Shown here: positions 7,350 through 14,145 of the stretch, piece after piece
How positions within the stretch are numbered: the first letter of the stretch is position 1
Layout of the letters: each line of letters opens with the position of its first letter
NCBI GenBank assembly: GCA_900549655.1
Contig: UROZ01000042.1
Span: 1-14,594, forward strand
Source: an uncultured Collinsella sp.
GTDB lineage: Bacteria; Actinomycetota; Coriobacteriia; Coriobacteriales; Coriobacteriaceae
Direction of reading: 5' to 3'
DNA: 14,594 bases
Notes under the pieces: generated by a model
Told to the model about the DNA's origin: nothing
The model's input: the letters and a program-made list of their open reading frames with translations, nothing else
Database searches by the model: none
Made by a program: the position numbers and the translations under genes

Positions 7350-8072
7350 ATGGCTTCAGATGCAAAAAAGATTCTGCTGGTCGAGGATGAGAAGGCAATC
7401 CGTGACGCCGTCGCTGCCTATCTCGAGCGCGAAGGCTACTGGGTTGTGGGCGTCGGCGATGGCCAGTCCGCGATCGAGGAGTTCGAGAAGCATCAGTTCG
7501 ACCTGGTCGTGCTCGACCTTATGCTCCCCAAGATCCCCGGCGAGCGCGTTTGCCGCACCATTCGCGATACCTCGGATGTCCCCATCATCATGCTGACGGC
7601 TAAGGGCGAGATCGAGGACCGTATTATCGGTCTTGAGCTCGGCGCCGACGACTATCTGATTAAGCCGTTCTCGCCGCGCGAGCTCGTCGCCCGCGTTCGC
7701 GCTCTGTTCCGCCGTGCCCATCAGGCCGACGAGCCCGCCGTCGAGGTACTCGACTTCGGCGATCTGGTCATCGATATCTCGGGCCACAAAATCTTGGTCG
7801 AGGGCAAGGAAGTCGATCTGACGGCTTCCGAGTTCAAGCTGCTCACCACGCTTGCCCGCCATCCCGGCCGTGTGTATAACCGCATGGAGCTGGTCGAGAA
7901 AGTGCTCGGGTATGACTTTGAGGGCTATGAGCGCACCATCGATAGCCACGTGAAGAATCTTCGCGCCAAGCTGGGCGATGATCCCAAGAAGCCCAAGTGG
8001 CTCTACACCGTCCATGGTGTCGGCTATCGCTTCGAGGCTCCGGCCAAGACCGATAAGTCGGACGAGAAATAG
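7350..8072 (+). CDS. OmpR/PhoB-family response regulator
   Basis: A 240-residue DNA-binding regulator. The receiver domain (about 7-120) has the acidic pair Glu12-Asp13, the phospho-acceptor Asp56 (VVLDLMLP), the switch Thr83 (MLTAKG) and Lys105 (YLIKPF). The C-terminal winged helix (about 140-232) has the SEFKLL and VHGVGYRF segments of OmpR/PhoB proteins. I chose the ATG at 7350, which has a GGGGGG purine run (7337-7342) 7 nt upstream; an in-frame TTG at 7329 is less likely. The kinase gene starts 11 nt after its stop, so the two form a two-component operon. Target genes and signal are unknown. Confidence 0.95.
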   Translation: MASDAKKILLVEDEKAIRDAVAAYLEREGYWVVGVGDGQSAIEEFEKHQFDLVVLDLMLPKIPGERVCRTIRDTSDVPIIMLTAKGEIEDRIIGLELGADDYLIKPFSPRELVARVRALFRRAHQADEPAVEVLDFGDLVIDISGHKILVEGKEVDLTASEFKLLTTLARHPGRVYNRMELVEKVLGYDFEGYERTIDSHVKNLRAKLGDDPKKPKWLYTVHGVGYRFEAPAKTDKSDEK

Positions 8073-8083
8073 GGAAATCGCAT

Positions 8084-9649
8084 ATGACACCTGCGCGCTT
8101 TGAAATCGGACAAAAGCACAAGCAGGAGAGCGAGGCGGGTTCCAAGGCTAGTTGGAACACGCCTCGTTCCGATTCACGGCCAACGATGAGCTATCCCTCG
8201 CGCATGGCACTTGCTTTTGCTCTGACATCGCTCATGACGGTATTGGTGCTGGTGGGCGTTGTCTCTGTTGTGTGGGGCACGGTCTTTTCGGATTACACAC
8301 GCTCCAATATCGTCGAAATCGCAAATTCCGCTGCCGAGAAGTTGGCGACCTCATATGAGGAAAACGGCTCTTGGACCGCGGGAGAACTGCGCACGGTCGC
8401 AACGTCGAGTTTGGTTTCCGACGATCTGGGCATGCAGGTCGTCAATAAAAAGGGTGTGATCGTTTATGACGATTCCTGGCCCTCGGCAAGCGCCACCGCC
8501 GATGTACGCGAAAACCAGGCTACGACCGACGACACGAGCGGCAAGAGGGCATCGCATAGCCCGGTCTCGTCTGCTCCAACCGACTCCGATAGCGTTGCTA
8601 ACGTCGAGATTGTAACGTCTTCCGGCGAGCATGTCGGACAGGTAAAGCTGTGGGCCATCGGCTCCGACGCTCTGCTCACCAAGGCGGACTCTGCGTTTAG
8701 GGAGAAGACCTTTAACGCCATGGCCCTCGCCGCGGTTGTTGCAATTTGCATTTCGGTCGTTATCGGATCGCTCGTGTCGCGCATGCTCACCAAACCGATT
8801 CATCGCATCACCAGTACCGCAAAGCAAATCCGTGACGGCGACCTGTCGGCTCGCACGGGGCTGCGCGGTGATGACGAGATCGATCAGCTGGGTGAGACCT
8901 TCGATGAGATGGCCACTTCTCTCGAGAAGGATATGAAACACGAGAAGCGCCTGACCTCAGACGTTGCACACGAGCTTCGCACGCCGCTTATGGCCATGCT
9001 CGCAACGGTCGAGGCCATGCAGGATGGCGTGTATCCCACCGACGATGAGCATTTGGAGACCGTTGCTTCCGAGACGCGTCGCCTGGCTCGTCTGGTGCAG
9101 CAGATGCTCGACCTATCGCGTATGGAAAACAGCACGGCTCCGCTCAATCTAGAACCGGTGGACATGGTTCCGTTCGTGCGATCGATTGTGAACGGCCAGG
9201 AGCGTCTGTTTGCCGACCGTGACCTTCGTCTTCGCTTTGCAGATGAAACCCAAGGGCACGACGATGTCGTCGAGGCCGATCCCGACATGATCACGCAATG
9301 TGTTATCAACCTCATGAGCAACGCCATGCGCTACACCCCCGAGGGCGGTTGGGTCGTGGTGTCGGTGCTCAGTGACCGCAGGCACGTCAGCATTGCCGTT
9401 TCTGATACCGGCATCGGTATTGCCAAGGACGATCTGTCGCGCATTTTCGGGCGGTTTTGGCGCGCCGATGCCAGCCGCGCCCGCGAAGCCGGCGGCCTGG
9501 GCGTTGGCCTCGCCGTGACCAAGCAGATCGTCGAGCGTCACCATGGCTACATATCCGTGGAGTCGGAGCTTGGAAAGGGTACGACTTTTACAATTCATCT
9601 GCCCCGCGAGCACACGGCGGACGCGGCATCTACTACAATGGAGCACTAG
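8084..9649 (+). CDS. Membrane sensor histidine kinase
   Basis: A 521-residue partner of the upstream regulator. Order: a cytoplasmic tail of about 40 residues; TM1 (about 42-68); an extracytoplasmic sensor region (about 69-210) interrupted by a Ser/Thr/Asp-rich stretch at about 131-172; TM2 (about 213-233); a HAMP linker; a HisKA domain with phospho-acceptor His296 in SDVAHELRTPL; and a HATPase domain with N-box Asn413 (NLMSNAMRYTPEGG), G1 box DTGIGI (441-446), the F-box GRFWRAD and G2 box GLGVGLA. All catalytic motifs are intact. The ATG has AGGGAA (8071-8076) upstream; Met35 is an alternative start that would remove most of the N-terminal tail. The signal is unknown. Confidence 0.95.
   Translation: MTPARFEIGQKHKQESEAGSKASWNTPRSDSRPTMSYPSRMALAFALTSLMTVLVLVGVVSVVWGTVFSDYTRSNIVEIANSAAEKLATSYEENGSWTAGELRTVATSSLVSDDLGMQVVNKKGVIVYDDSWPSASATADVRENQATTDDTSGKRASHSPVSSAPTDSDSVANVEIVTSSGEHVGQVKLWAIGSDALLTKADSAFREKTFNAMALAAVVAICISVVIGSLVSRMLTKPIHRITSTAKQIRDGDLSARTGLRGDDEIDQLGETFDEMATSLEKDMKHEKRLTSDVAHELRTPLMAMLATVEAMQDGVYPTDDEHLETVASETRRLARLVQQMLDLSRMENSTAPLNLEPVDMVPFVRSIVNGQERLFADRDLRLRFADETQGHDDVVEADPDMITQCVINLMSNAMRYTPEGGWVVVSVLSDRRHVSIAVSDTGIGIAKDDLSRIFGRFWRADASRAREAGGLGVGLAVTKQIVERHHGYISVESELGKGTTFTIHLPREHTADAASTTMEH
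9634..9639 (+). promoter_or_regulatory. Candidate -10 box of purC inside the kinase 3' end
   Basis: TACAAT, the same hexamer as upstream of purB and tRNA-Lys, lies just before the kinase stop and about 120 nt before purC. No good -35 is visible, so this is weak evidence. Confidence 0.3.
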
Positions 9650-9707
9650 CTTTTCGCTATTCGGTGAAGGAGGGGCCGCGTCCCTGCCGCTCCGAGTTTG
9701 CGAAAAC

Positions 9708-9727
9708 ATGCGGGAAAGAACCCGCAT
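9708..9727 (+). terminator. Small hairpin between kinase gene and purC
   Basis: ATGCGGG (9708-9714) and CCCGCAT (9721-9727) enclose AAAGAA, followed by TTCTGT. It could be a weak terminator of the two-component operon, or an attenuator in the purC leader if transcription starts near 9640. No known purine riboswitch core was recognised. Confidence 0.45.
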
Positions 9728-9758
9728 TTCTGTCGTATTTAGGTAAGGAGTGACTCAC

Positions 9759-10646
9759 GTGACAACGATGGAGCGTCGTCCGGATTCCCGTGGCAAGGTT
9801 CGTGATATTTACGATGCCGGTGAAAACCTGCTGATGGTCGCCACCGACCGCATTTCTGCGTTCGACTTCATTCTTCCCGACGAGATCCCGTTTAAGGGAG
9901 AGGTGCTCAACCGCATCTCGGCATTCTGGTTTGATAAATTTGCCGACATCGTTCCCAACCATCTCGTTTCCATCGACCCGGCGGATTTCCCCGAGGAGTT
10001 TGCTGAGTATCGTGACTATCTCGCTGGCCGCGCCATGTTGGTCAAGAAGGCCCAGACGATTCCTATCGAGTGCATCGTCCGCGGCTATCTGACCGGTTCG
10101 GGCAAGAAGACCTACGACGAGAACGGCACCGTCTGCGGCATCCAGCTGCCTGAGGGCCTGACCGAGGCTTCCAAGCTTCCTGAGCCGCTGTTCACGCCGT
10201 CCACGAAGGCCGAGATCGGCGACCACGACGAGAACATCTCGTTTGAGCGTTGCTGCGAGATCGTGGGCGAGGACATCGCCACGCAGATTCGTGACCTTTC
10301 CCTCAAGATCTACAAGGCCGCTGCCGAGTACGCCGCGACCCGTGGCATCATCATTGCCGACACCAAGTTCGAGTTTGGTGTCATCGATGGCAAGGTCACG
10401 CTGATCGACGAGTGCCTCACGCCCGACTCCAGCCGTTTCTGGCCTGCTGCCAGCTACGAGGAGGGCAAGATCCAGCCTAGCTACGACAAGCAATTCGTCC
10501 GCAATTGGCTCAAGGCCAACTGGGATATGACGGGGGAGACCCCGCACCTGCCCGCCGAGGTCATCGATGGCACGTCCGAGCGCTATCGCGAGGCCTTCCA
10601 GATCATCACGGGCTCCCAGTTCACAAGCATGAAGGAGAACGCATAA
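9759..10646 (+). CDS. purC: Phosphoribosylaminoimidazole-succinocarboxamide synthase (SAICAR synthetase)
   Basis: PurC joins aspartate to CAIR using ATP to make SAICAR, the substrate of PurB, in the cytoplasm. Motifs of the family are all present: GKVRDIYD near the N-terminus (nucleotide binding), ATDRISAFDF, the ECIVRGYLTGSG block, PEPLFTPSTKAE, and IADTKFEFG with LIDECLTPDSSRFW near the C-terminus. I chose the GTG at 9759, giving 295 residues, because AAGGAG (9745-9750) is 8 nt upstream; a GTG at 9750 overlaps that site and the ATG at 9768 lies too far from it. The next gene starts at the base after the stop. Confidence 0.96.
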   Translation: MTTMERRPDSRGKVRDIYDAGENLLMVATDRISAFDFILPDEIPFKGEVLNRISAFWFDKFADIVPNHLVSIDPADFPEEFAEYRDYLAGRAMLVKKAQTIPIECIVRGYLTGSGKKTYDENGTVCGIQLPEGLTEASKLPEPLFTPSTKAEIGDHDENISFERCCEIVGEDIATQIRDLSLKIYKAAAEYAATRGIIIADTKFEFGVIDGKVTLIDECLTPDSSRFWPAASYEEGKIQPSYDKQFVRNWLKANWDMTGETPHLPAEVIDGTSERYREAFQIITGSQFTSMKENA

Positions 10647-11222
10647 GTGAGTACCCGTAGCGCCACGAACAAGCGCACGCAATCCCACGAAGTTACCGGG
10701 GTTGCGCGCAAGTCTGCCGCATCTGCTAAGCCCGCCCGCCAAGCAGCGAGCTCCGTTCGCGTCGTGCCGGCTTCGTCTAAGGCACGCCGCAAAGAGCTCG
10801 AGAAGGGCGAGAACCTCGAGGGCCTCTCTAAAGAGGAGAAGCGCGCCCGCAAGGCTAAGCAGCGCGCCAAGGAGGACCGCATCTATACGGTGTCGAATAT
10901 CCTCCTCAAGCAGGACGAGGACTACACCAAGCGCCGTCGCATCTGGTGGATTGTGCTCGCCATTGGCATGGTGCTCGTCGTGGCAATTTGGGCCTCGCTG
11001 TACTTCGCTCCCGCTGGCATGGTGTCCAGCCCTGTCCAGATGGTCGGCATCGTTTTGTCCTATGTCATCATCCTAGGTGACTTTATCTACGACTTCGCTC
11101 GTATTCGTCCCTTGCGCAACATGTACCGCGCGCAGGCCGAGGGCATGTCCGAGAACAAGCTCAACGCTCTTATCGAGCGCGCAGCTGCCGAGGAGGACAA
11201 GAAGGACTCCAAGAAGAAGTAG
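10647..11222 (+). CDS. Small basic membrane protein of unknown function, coupled to purC
   Basis: A 191-residue protein beginning with GTG immediately after the purC TAA; AAGGAG (10632-10637) lies in the purC 3' end, 9 nt upstream, so the two are co-transcribed and probably coupled. The first 95 residues are rich in Lys, Arg, Ala and Ser, likely disordered, then helical (KEEKRARKAKQRAKEDR). Two membrane segments follow (about 99-119 and 130-149), then a charged C-terminal tail ending KKDSKKK. The basic flanks point to both ends in the cytoplasm. I do not recognise the family, and the link to purine synthesis is positional only. Confidence 0.8.
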   Translation: MSTRSATNKRTQSHEVTGVARKSAASAKPARQAASSVRVVPASSKARRKELEKGENLEGLSKEEKRARKAKQRAKEDRIYTVSNILLKQDEDYTKRRRIWWIVLAIGMVLVVAIWASLYFAPAGMVSSPVQMVGIVLSYVIILGDFIYDFARIRPLRNMYRAQAEGMSENKLNALIERAAAEEDKKDSKKK

Positions 11223-11252
11223 CGTTTGCATACATACTTATCGCTAAGATAT

Positions 11253-11283
11253 AAGGCGCGTCGTTTTTGCGGCGCGCCTTTTT
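11253..11283 (+). terminator. Intrinsic terminator of the purC operon
   Basis: AAGGCGCGTCG (11253-11263) and CGGCGCGCCTT (11270-11280) form an 11-bp stem with one G-T wobble around a TTTTTG loop, ending in a run of five T. Confidence 0.85.
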
Positions 11284-11311
11284 ACTGTTCTATAGATAGA
11301 TGGAGTGGCAC

Positions 11312-12592
11312 ATGATTCGAGCTGCCCTGACGGTCGAAGAGGCCCTGGAGGGTATGAAGTCCCTGGAGCCCAAGATTAAAAACTATGCGCGCCTGGTTGT
11401 CCGCAAGGGCGTAAACGTTAAGCCCGGCCAGGAAGTCGTCGTTCAGTCTCCGGTTGAGTGCGTGCCGTTTGCGCGCGTGGTGGTCGCGGAGGCCTATGCT
11501 GCCGGCGCCGGCCACGTGACGGTCATCTGGGCCGATGATGCCGTGACGAGGCTCACGTACGAGCATGTCGAGAAAAGCTATTTTGAGCAGACGCCCGAGT
11601 GGAAGCGCCTGCAGCTGGATTCCCTGGCCCAGGACGGTGCCTGCTTTATCTTTATCGAGGGTGCGGACCCCGCCGCCCTTAAGGGCATCGATCCCGCTAA
11701 GCCCGCTGCAGCTTCTAAGGCAAAGAACACGCAGTGCAAAGTTTTCCGCCGTGGACTGGATTACAACATCAATCCGTGGTGCATCGCCGGCGCTCCGGTC
11801 GTGGCTTGGGCGCGCGAGGTGTTCCCGGGAGACGCCGATGAGGTTGCAATCTATAAGCTGTGGAATGCGATTCTGCACACCGCTCGCGCCGATGGCCAGG
11901 ACCCAGAGAGCGACTGGGAGCTCCATGACGCCGCATTCGAAAAGAACCTGCGTTTCCTGAACGGCAATCGTTTCGACTGCCTGCATTACACCGCGGCAAA
12001 TGGAACCGATCTGACGATTGGCATGACGAAGGGTCACGAGTGGGCCGGTGGCAAGGGCAAGACGCCCGATGGGCACCCCTTCTTCCCCAACATTCCCACC
12101 GAGGAAGTCTTCACTTCGCCCGATCGCATGCGCGCCGACGGTATCGTGTACTCGGCCATGCCGCTCATCCACCACGGCAATAAAGTCGACGATTTTTGGA
12201 TTAAGTTCGAGGGCGGCCGCGTGGTGGACTACGACGCCCGCGTGGGCAAGGCAACGCTCGCAAGTATCATCGATACTGACGAGGGCGCTGCTCACCTGGG
12301 AGAGGTCGCGCTCATTTCCAAGAACACGCCGATCCGCGAAAGTGGTGTTCTGTTCTACGATACGCTCTATGACGAGAACGCTAGCTGCCATCTCGCGCTA
12401 GGTGTCGGTTTCCCCGAATGCATCGAGGGTGGGTACGACATGTCCAAGGAGGAGCTCCTGGAGCATGGTGTTAACGTCTCGAGCACGCACGTCGATTTTA
12501 TGATCGGCACGGACGACATCGATATTACGGGCATTACGCCTGATGGACGTGAAGTTGTGATTTTCCAGAACGGCCAATGGAGTTGGGAATAG
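11312..12592 (+). CDS. M29-family metallo-aminopeptidase (AmpS/PepS-like)
   Basis: A cytoplasmic leucyl/aminopeptidase-type enzyme that removes N-terminal residues from peptides, normally as a dimer with two metal ions. The 426-residue length and the N- and C-terminal domains fit peptidase family M29. Residues at the family's metal-ligand positions can be matched: Glu265 (PTEEVFTSP), Glu331 (LGEVALI), His360 (CHLALG), His393 and Asp395 (HVDFMIG); the spacings agree with my recollection of characterised M29 enzymes. I prefer the ATG at 11312, with GGAG (11302-11305) 6 nt upstream, over the ATG at 11300, which has no ribosome site. The gene follows a terminator, so it is a separate unit, and the tRNA-Lys promoter starts within its last codons. 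Confidence 0.93.
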   Translation: MIRAALTVEEALEGMKSLEPKIKNYARLVVRKGVNVKPGQEVVVQSPVECVPFARVVVAEAYAAGAGHVTVIWADDAVTRLTYEHVEKSYFEQTPEWKRLQLDSLAQDGACFIFIEGADPAALKGIDPAKPAAASKAKNTQCKVFRRGLDYNINPWCIAGAPVVAWAREVFPGDADEVAIYKLWNAILHTARADGQDPESDWELHDAAFEKNLRFLNGNRFDCLHYTAANGTDLTIGMTKGHEWAGGKGKTPDGHPFFPNIPTEEVFTSPDRMRADGIVYSAMPLIHHGNKVDDFWIKFEGGRVVDYDARVGKATLASIIDTDEGAAHLGEVALISKNTPIRESGVLFYDTLYDENASCHLALGVGFPECIEGGYDMSKEELLEHGVNVSSTHVDFMIGTDDIDITGITPDGREVVIFQNGQWSWE

Positions 12593-12611
12593 TTCCAGAC
12601 CGTGGTACAAT
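12583..12611 (+). promoter_or_regulatory. Promoter of tRNA-Lys, overlapping the aminopeptidase stop codon
   Basis: TTGGGA (12583-12588) and TACAAT (12606-12611) are spaced by 17 nt, and the -10 ends 9 nt before the tRNA. The -35 lies in the last codons of the aminopeptidase gene. Confidence 0.75.
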
Positions 12612-12620
12612 GCCACCCGC

Positions 12621-12696
12621 GGGCCGTTAGCTCAGCTGGCAGAGCAGGGGACTTTTAATCCCAAGGTCCAGGGTTCGAACCCCTGACGGCCCACCA
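12621..12696 (+). tRNA. tRNA-Lys (anticodon TTT)
   Basis: A full 76-nt cloverleaf with encoded CCA. Acceptor GGGCCGT (12621-12627) pairs with ACGGCCC (12686-12692), followed by A and CCA (12694-12696). The D-stem is GCTC/GAGC, the anticodon loop CTTTTAA gives TTT (12654-12656), and the T-arm is CAGGGTTCGAACCCCTG. The first pair of the anticodon stem is mismatched. It is preceded by its own promoter and followed by an intrinsic terminator. Confidence 0.96.
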
Positions 12697-12763
12697 TAGA
12701 ATAGAAAGCGATCGACTCCGGTTGGTCGCTTTTTTTGTTGCCGGTGCACGGGTTCGAACCCGT
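12695..12763 (+). repeat. 69-bp degenerate direct repeat, left copy
   Basis: From the last two bases of the tRNA-Lys CCA through its terminator to a T-arm palindrome (12750-12763). It matches 13931-13999 at 58 of 69 positions by my count, with no gaps. The two copies bracket the AT-rich traX island. Confidence 0.75.
12705..12736 (+). terminator. Intrinsic terminator of tRNA-Lys
   Basis: An 11-bp stem, AAGCGATCGAC with GTTGGTCGCTT (two G-T wobbles), closes a TCCG tetraloop and runs into seven T. A diverged copy of this structure lies at 13941-13968. Confidence 0.9.
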
Positions 12764-12824
12764 CGGGGCGCGGAACGCCGCAGCGGCCGCCTGCGGAGCA
12801 GGCTGAACCCCCGACGGCCCACCC
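12750..12824 (+). repeat. tRNA-tailed repeat element after tRNA-Lys
   Basis: This opens with the perfect palindrome CGGGTTCGAACCCG (12750-12763 region), a T-arm sequence. CCGTCGGGG can pair with CCCCGACGG near the other end. Inside are a GCGGCCGC octamer (12783-12790) and the hairpin GCCTGC-GGA-GCAGGC (12789-12803). It ends with a near copy (12805-12824, 18 of 20 identical) of the tRNA-Lys 3' end at 12677-12696. The layout is the same as that of the element after tRNA-Gly. It lies just before the traX ribosome site. Confidence 0.75.
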
Positions 12825-12841
12825 AAAGAAAGGAAAACGAA

Positions 12842-13639
12842 ATGAAAACAGACAGATACGGAATTAGCGACAGCACATTAAAGATAATAGCGGCCATTTC
12901 GATGGTTCTCGATCATGTAAGCAGGATCGTCCTGACCAATGGAATCATGACTCACGCATCGTACAATCAGATATCAGACGAGCAGTGGGCGATTCTAAGC
13001 GAGGCTTCGGATGTGCTTCATGTTCTTGGCAGAATTGCATTTCCCTTATTTTGCTTTTTGATAGTTGAGGGATTTTTGCATACTCATGACATAAAGAAGT
13101 ACCTGCGAAATATGCTTGTCTTCGCAATCATTGCGGAGCCCATATACGATTTCGTTCAAACCGGGCAGCTATTTGACCTTCGGCAACAGAATGTTATGTA
13201 TGAGCTCCTGCTTTCCTTGGTCTTTTTGATTATTCTGGAAAAGATACAAAGTCTTTCAAAATGGAAGAGGCACATTGCAGAAATTGCTCTGATTGTTTTG
13301 ACAGCACTGGCAGCTGAATACACTAAGCTGGATGGCGGTGCGTATGGCATTCTGCTTGTGGCTGCATTCTATTTATTCCACGACAGCAAAGCTAAGATGT
13401 TCTTTGCTGCAGTATGTGCAGTGCTCCTTTCGTCATGCCATATAATTGGCGGCGGATTTGAGTTCACTACAGCTAATATTTTTAATCCTGATGTTGCTGC
13501 CGCGATAATTTCGTTGTTGCTTATCAATCTTTATAATTGCAAGCGAGGGCTGAAGCTGAAATATTTCTTCTACATTTTCTATCCGGCACATCTTGCTCTG
13601 CTTTATGGTGTCTCGCTTATTGTTTTGAACTGTCTTTAA
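12842..13639 (+). CDS. TraX-family membrane protein
   Basis: A 265-residue, highly hydrophobic protein with about seven to eight membrane segments. Its N-terminal block (STLKIIAAISMVLDHV, then RIAFPLFCFLIVEGF) is characteristic of the TraX family, whose founder in F-like plasmids acetylates pilin; chromosomal copies in Gram-positives are of unknown function. AAAGGA (12829-12834) is 7 nt before the ATG; codons upstream of this ATG lie in the tRNA-tailed repeat and are spurious. The gene is clearly AT-richer than its neighbours, and lies between a tRNA and an rRNA operon, which suggests horizontal acquisition. No conjugation genes accompany it. No promoter is visible between it and tRNA-Lys. 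Confidence 0.88.
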   Translation: MKTDRYGISDSTLKIIAAISMVLDHVSRIVLTNGIMTHASYNQISDEQWAILSEASDVLHVLGRIAFPLFCFLIVEGFLHTHDIKKYLRNMLVFAIIAEPIYDFVQTGQLFDLRQQNVMYELLLSLVFLIILEKIQSLSKWKRHIAEIALIVLTALAAEYTKLDGGAYGILLVAAFYLFHDSKAKMFFAAVCAVLLSSCHIIGGGFEFTTANIFNPDVAAAIISLLLINLYNCKRGLKLKYFFYIFYPAHLALLYGVSLIVLNCL

Positions 13640-13661
13640 AAACTCTCAAACAAGTCTCTGA

Positions 13662-13940
13662 AAGCAGAAACAAATTGACCCTAAGACTGCTTGTGAATTT
13701 CCGGAAGACCTGAGAGATGCGAGGATAGACAACGAGGGCTGCAGAAAGATGCTTCTCAGTTCTCTGGCGGATCGCATGAATCTGTATGAGGATCACTTCC
13801 ACACACTCATTGATAACAGTGATAAACACGGCAGATCCTCAAAACATGAGACTGCGAAGGTCGAAAGATGCTTCGAAAGCATGAATGGCAGCGAGAAAAC
13901 GAGTTCGGAAGCACCCTCTGGATGCTCCAGCATAGAATAG
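13662..13940 (+). pseudogene. Unrecognised ORF remnant in the AT-rich island
   Basis: The frame is open from just after a TGA (13659-13661) to a TAG at 13938-13940. Its composition looks protein-like (segments such as PEDLRDARIDNEG and LADRMNLYEDHFHTLI), but there is no ribosome site or start at the front; the first ATG is at 13749. The last codons run into the 69-bp repeat. It is best read as a fragment of a lost gene. No family was recognised. Confidence 0.4.
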
Positions 13941-13999
13941 AAAGCGGTCAACTTCGGTTGGCTGCCTTTTTTGTCGCCCTTTCATGGGTTCGAACCCGT
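13931..13999 (+). repeat. 69-bp degenerate direct repeat, right copy (terminator relic plus T-arm)
   Basis: The same length as the left copy at 12695-12763. It keeps a hairpin followed by six T (13941-13968), with a TTCG tetraloop in place of TCCG, and the T-arm palindrome at about 13986-13999. No tRNA lies directly upstream and no tRNA 3' end follows. Confidence 0.75.
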
Positions 14000-14145
14000 A
14001 TCTATCTATATATAAGAACGCTTGGCGAACAAAACCCGCCTTTTACCGATGGGAAACAAATAGCTGATGCCTTTGGAGTAAAGTAGCGCTCCAGAGATGA
14101 CCGATGTCTCAATACTCATAAAACAGCTGGTCATCGCCAATATCA
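14000..14145. other. Intergenic DNA with no supported gene
   Basis: AT-rich at first (a TATCTATCTATATATA run near 14000), then mixed. A frame ending in a TAG at 14084-14086 gives NPPFTDGKQIADAFGVK at its C-terminus, which may be the tail of a decayed gene, but nothing upstream supports it. GATGACC (14096-14102) and GGTCATC (14129-14135) form a 7-bp inverted repeat. Confidence 0.4.

Noticed and set aside
7356..8090. Minus-strand open frame of 244 codons
   Set aside because: Exactly antisense to the response regulator, whose motifs are all intact.
9657..10742. Minus-strand open frame of 361 codons
   Set aside because: Antisense to purC; its repetitive Leu/Asp/Gly composition is typical of a reverse-strand shadow.
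11282..12391. Minus-strand open frame of 369 codons
   Set aside because: Antisense to the M29 aminopeptidase and overlaps its upstream terminator.
12750..12763. SOS (LexA) box or other operator at the GGGTTCGAACCC palindrome
   Set aside because: The palindrome is the standard tRNA T-arm sequence and occurs in tRNA-Lys itself; a LexA site would have the half-sites spaced differently.
12842..13639. Part of a conjugation system because of TraX
   Set aside because: No relaxase, coupling protein or mating-channel genes are nearby, and lone chromosomal TraX-family genes are common.
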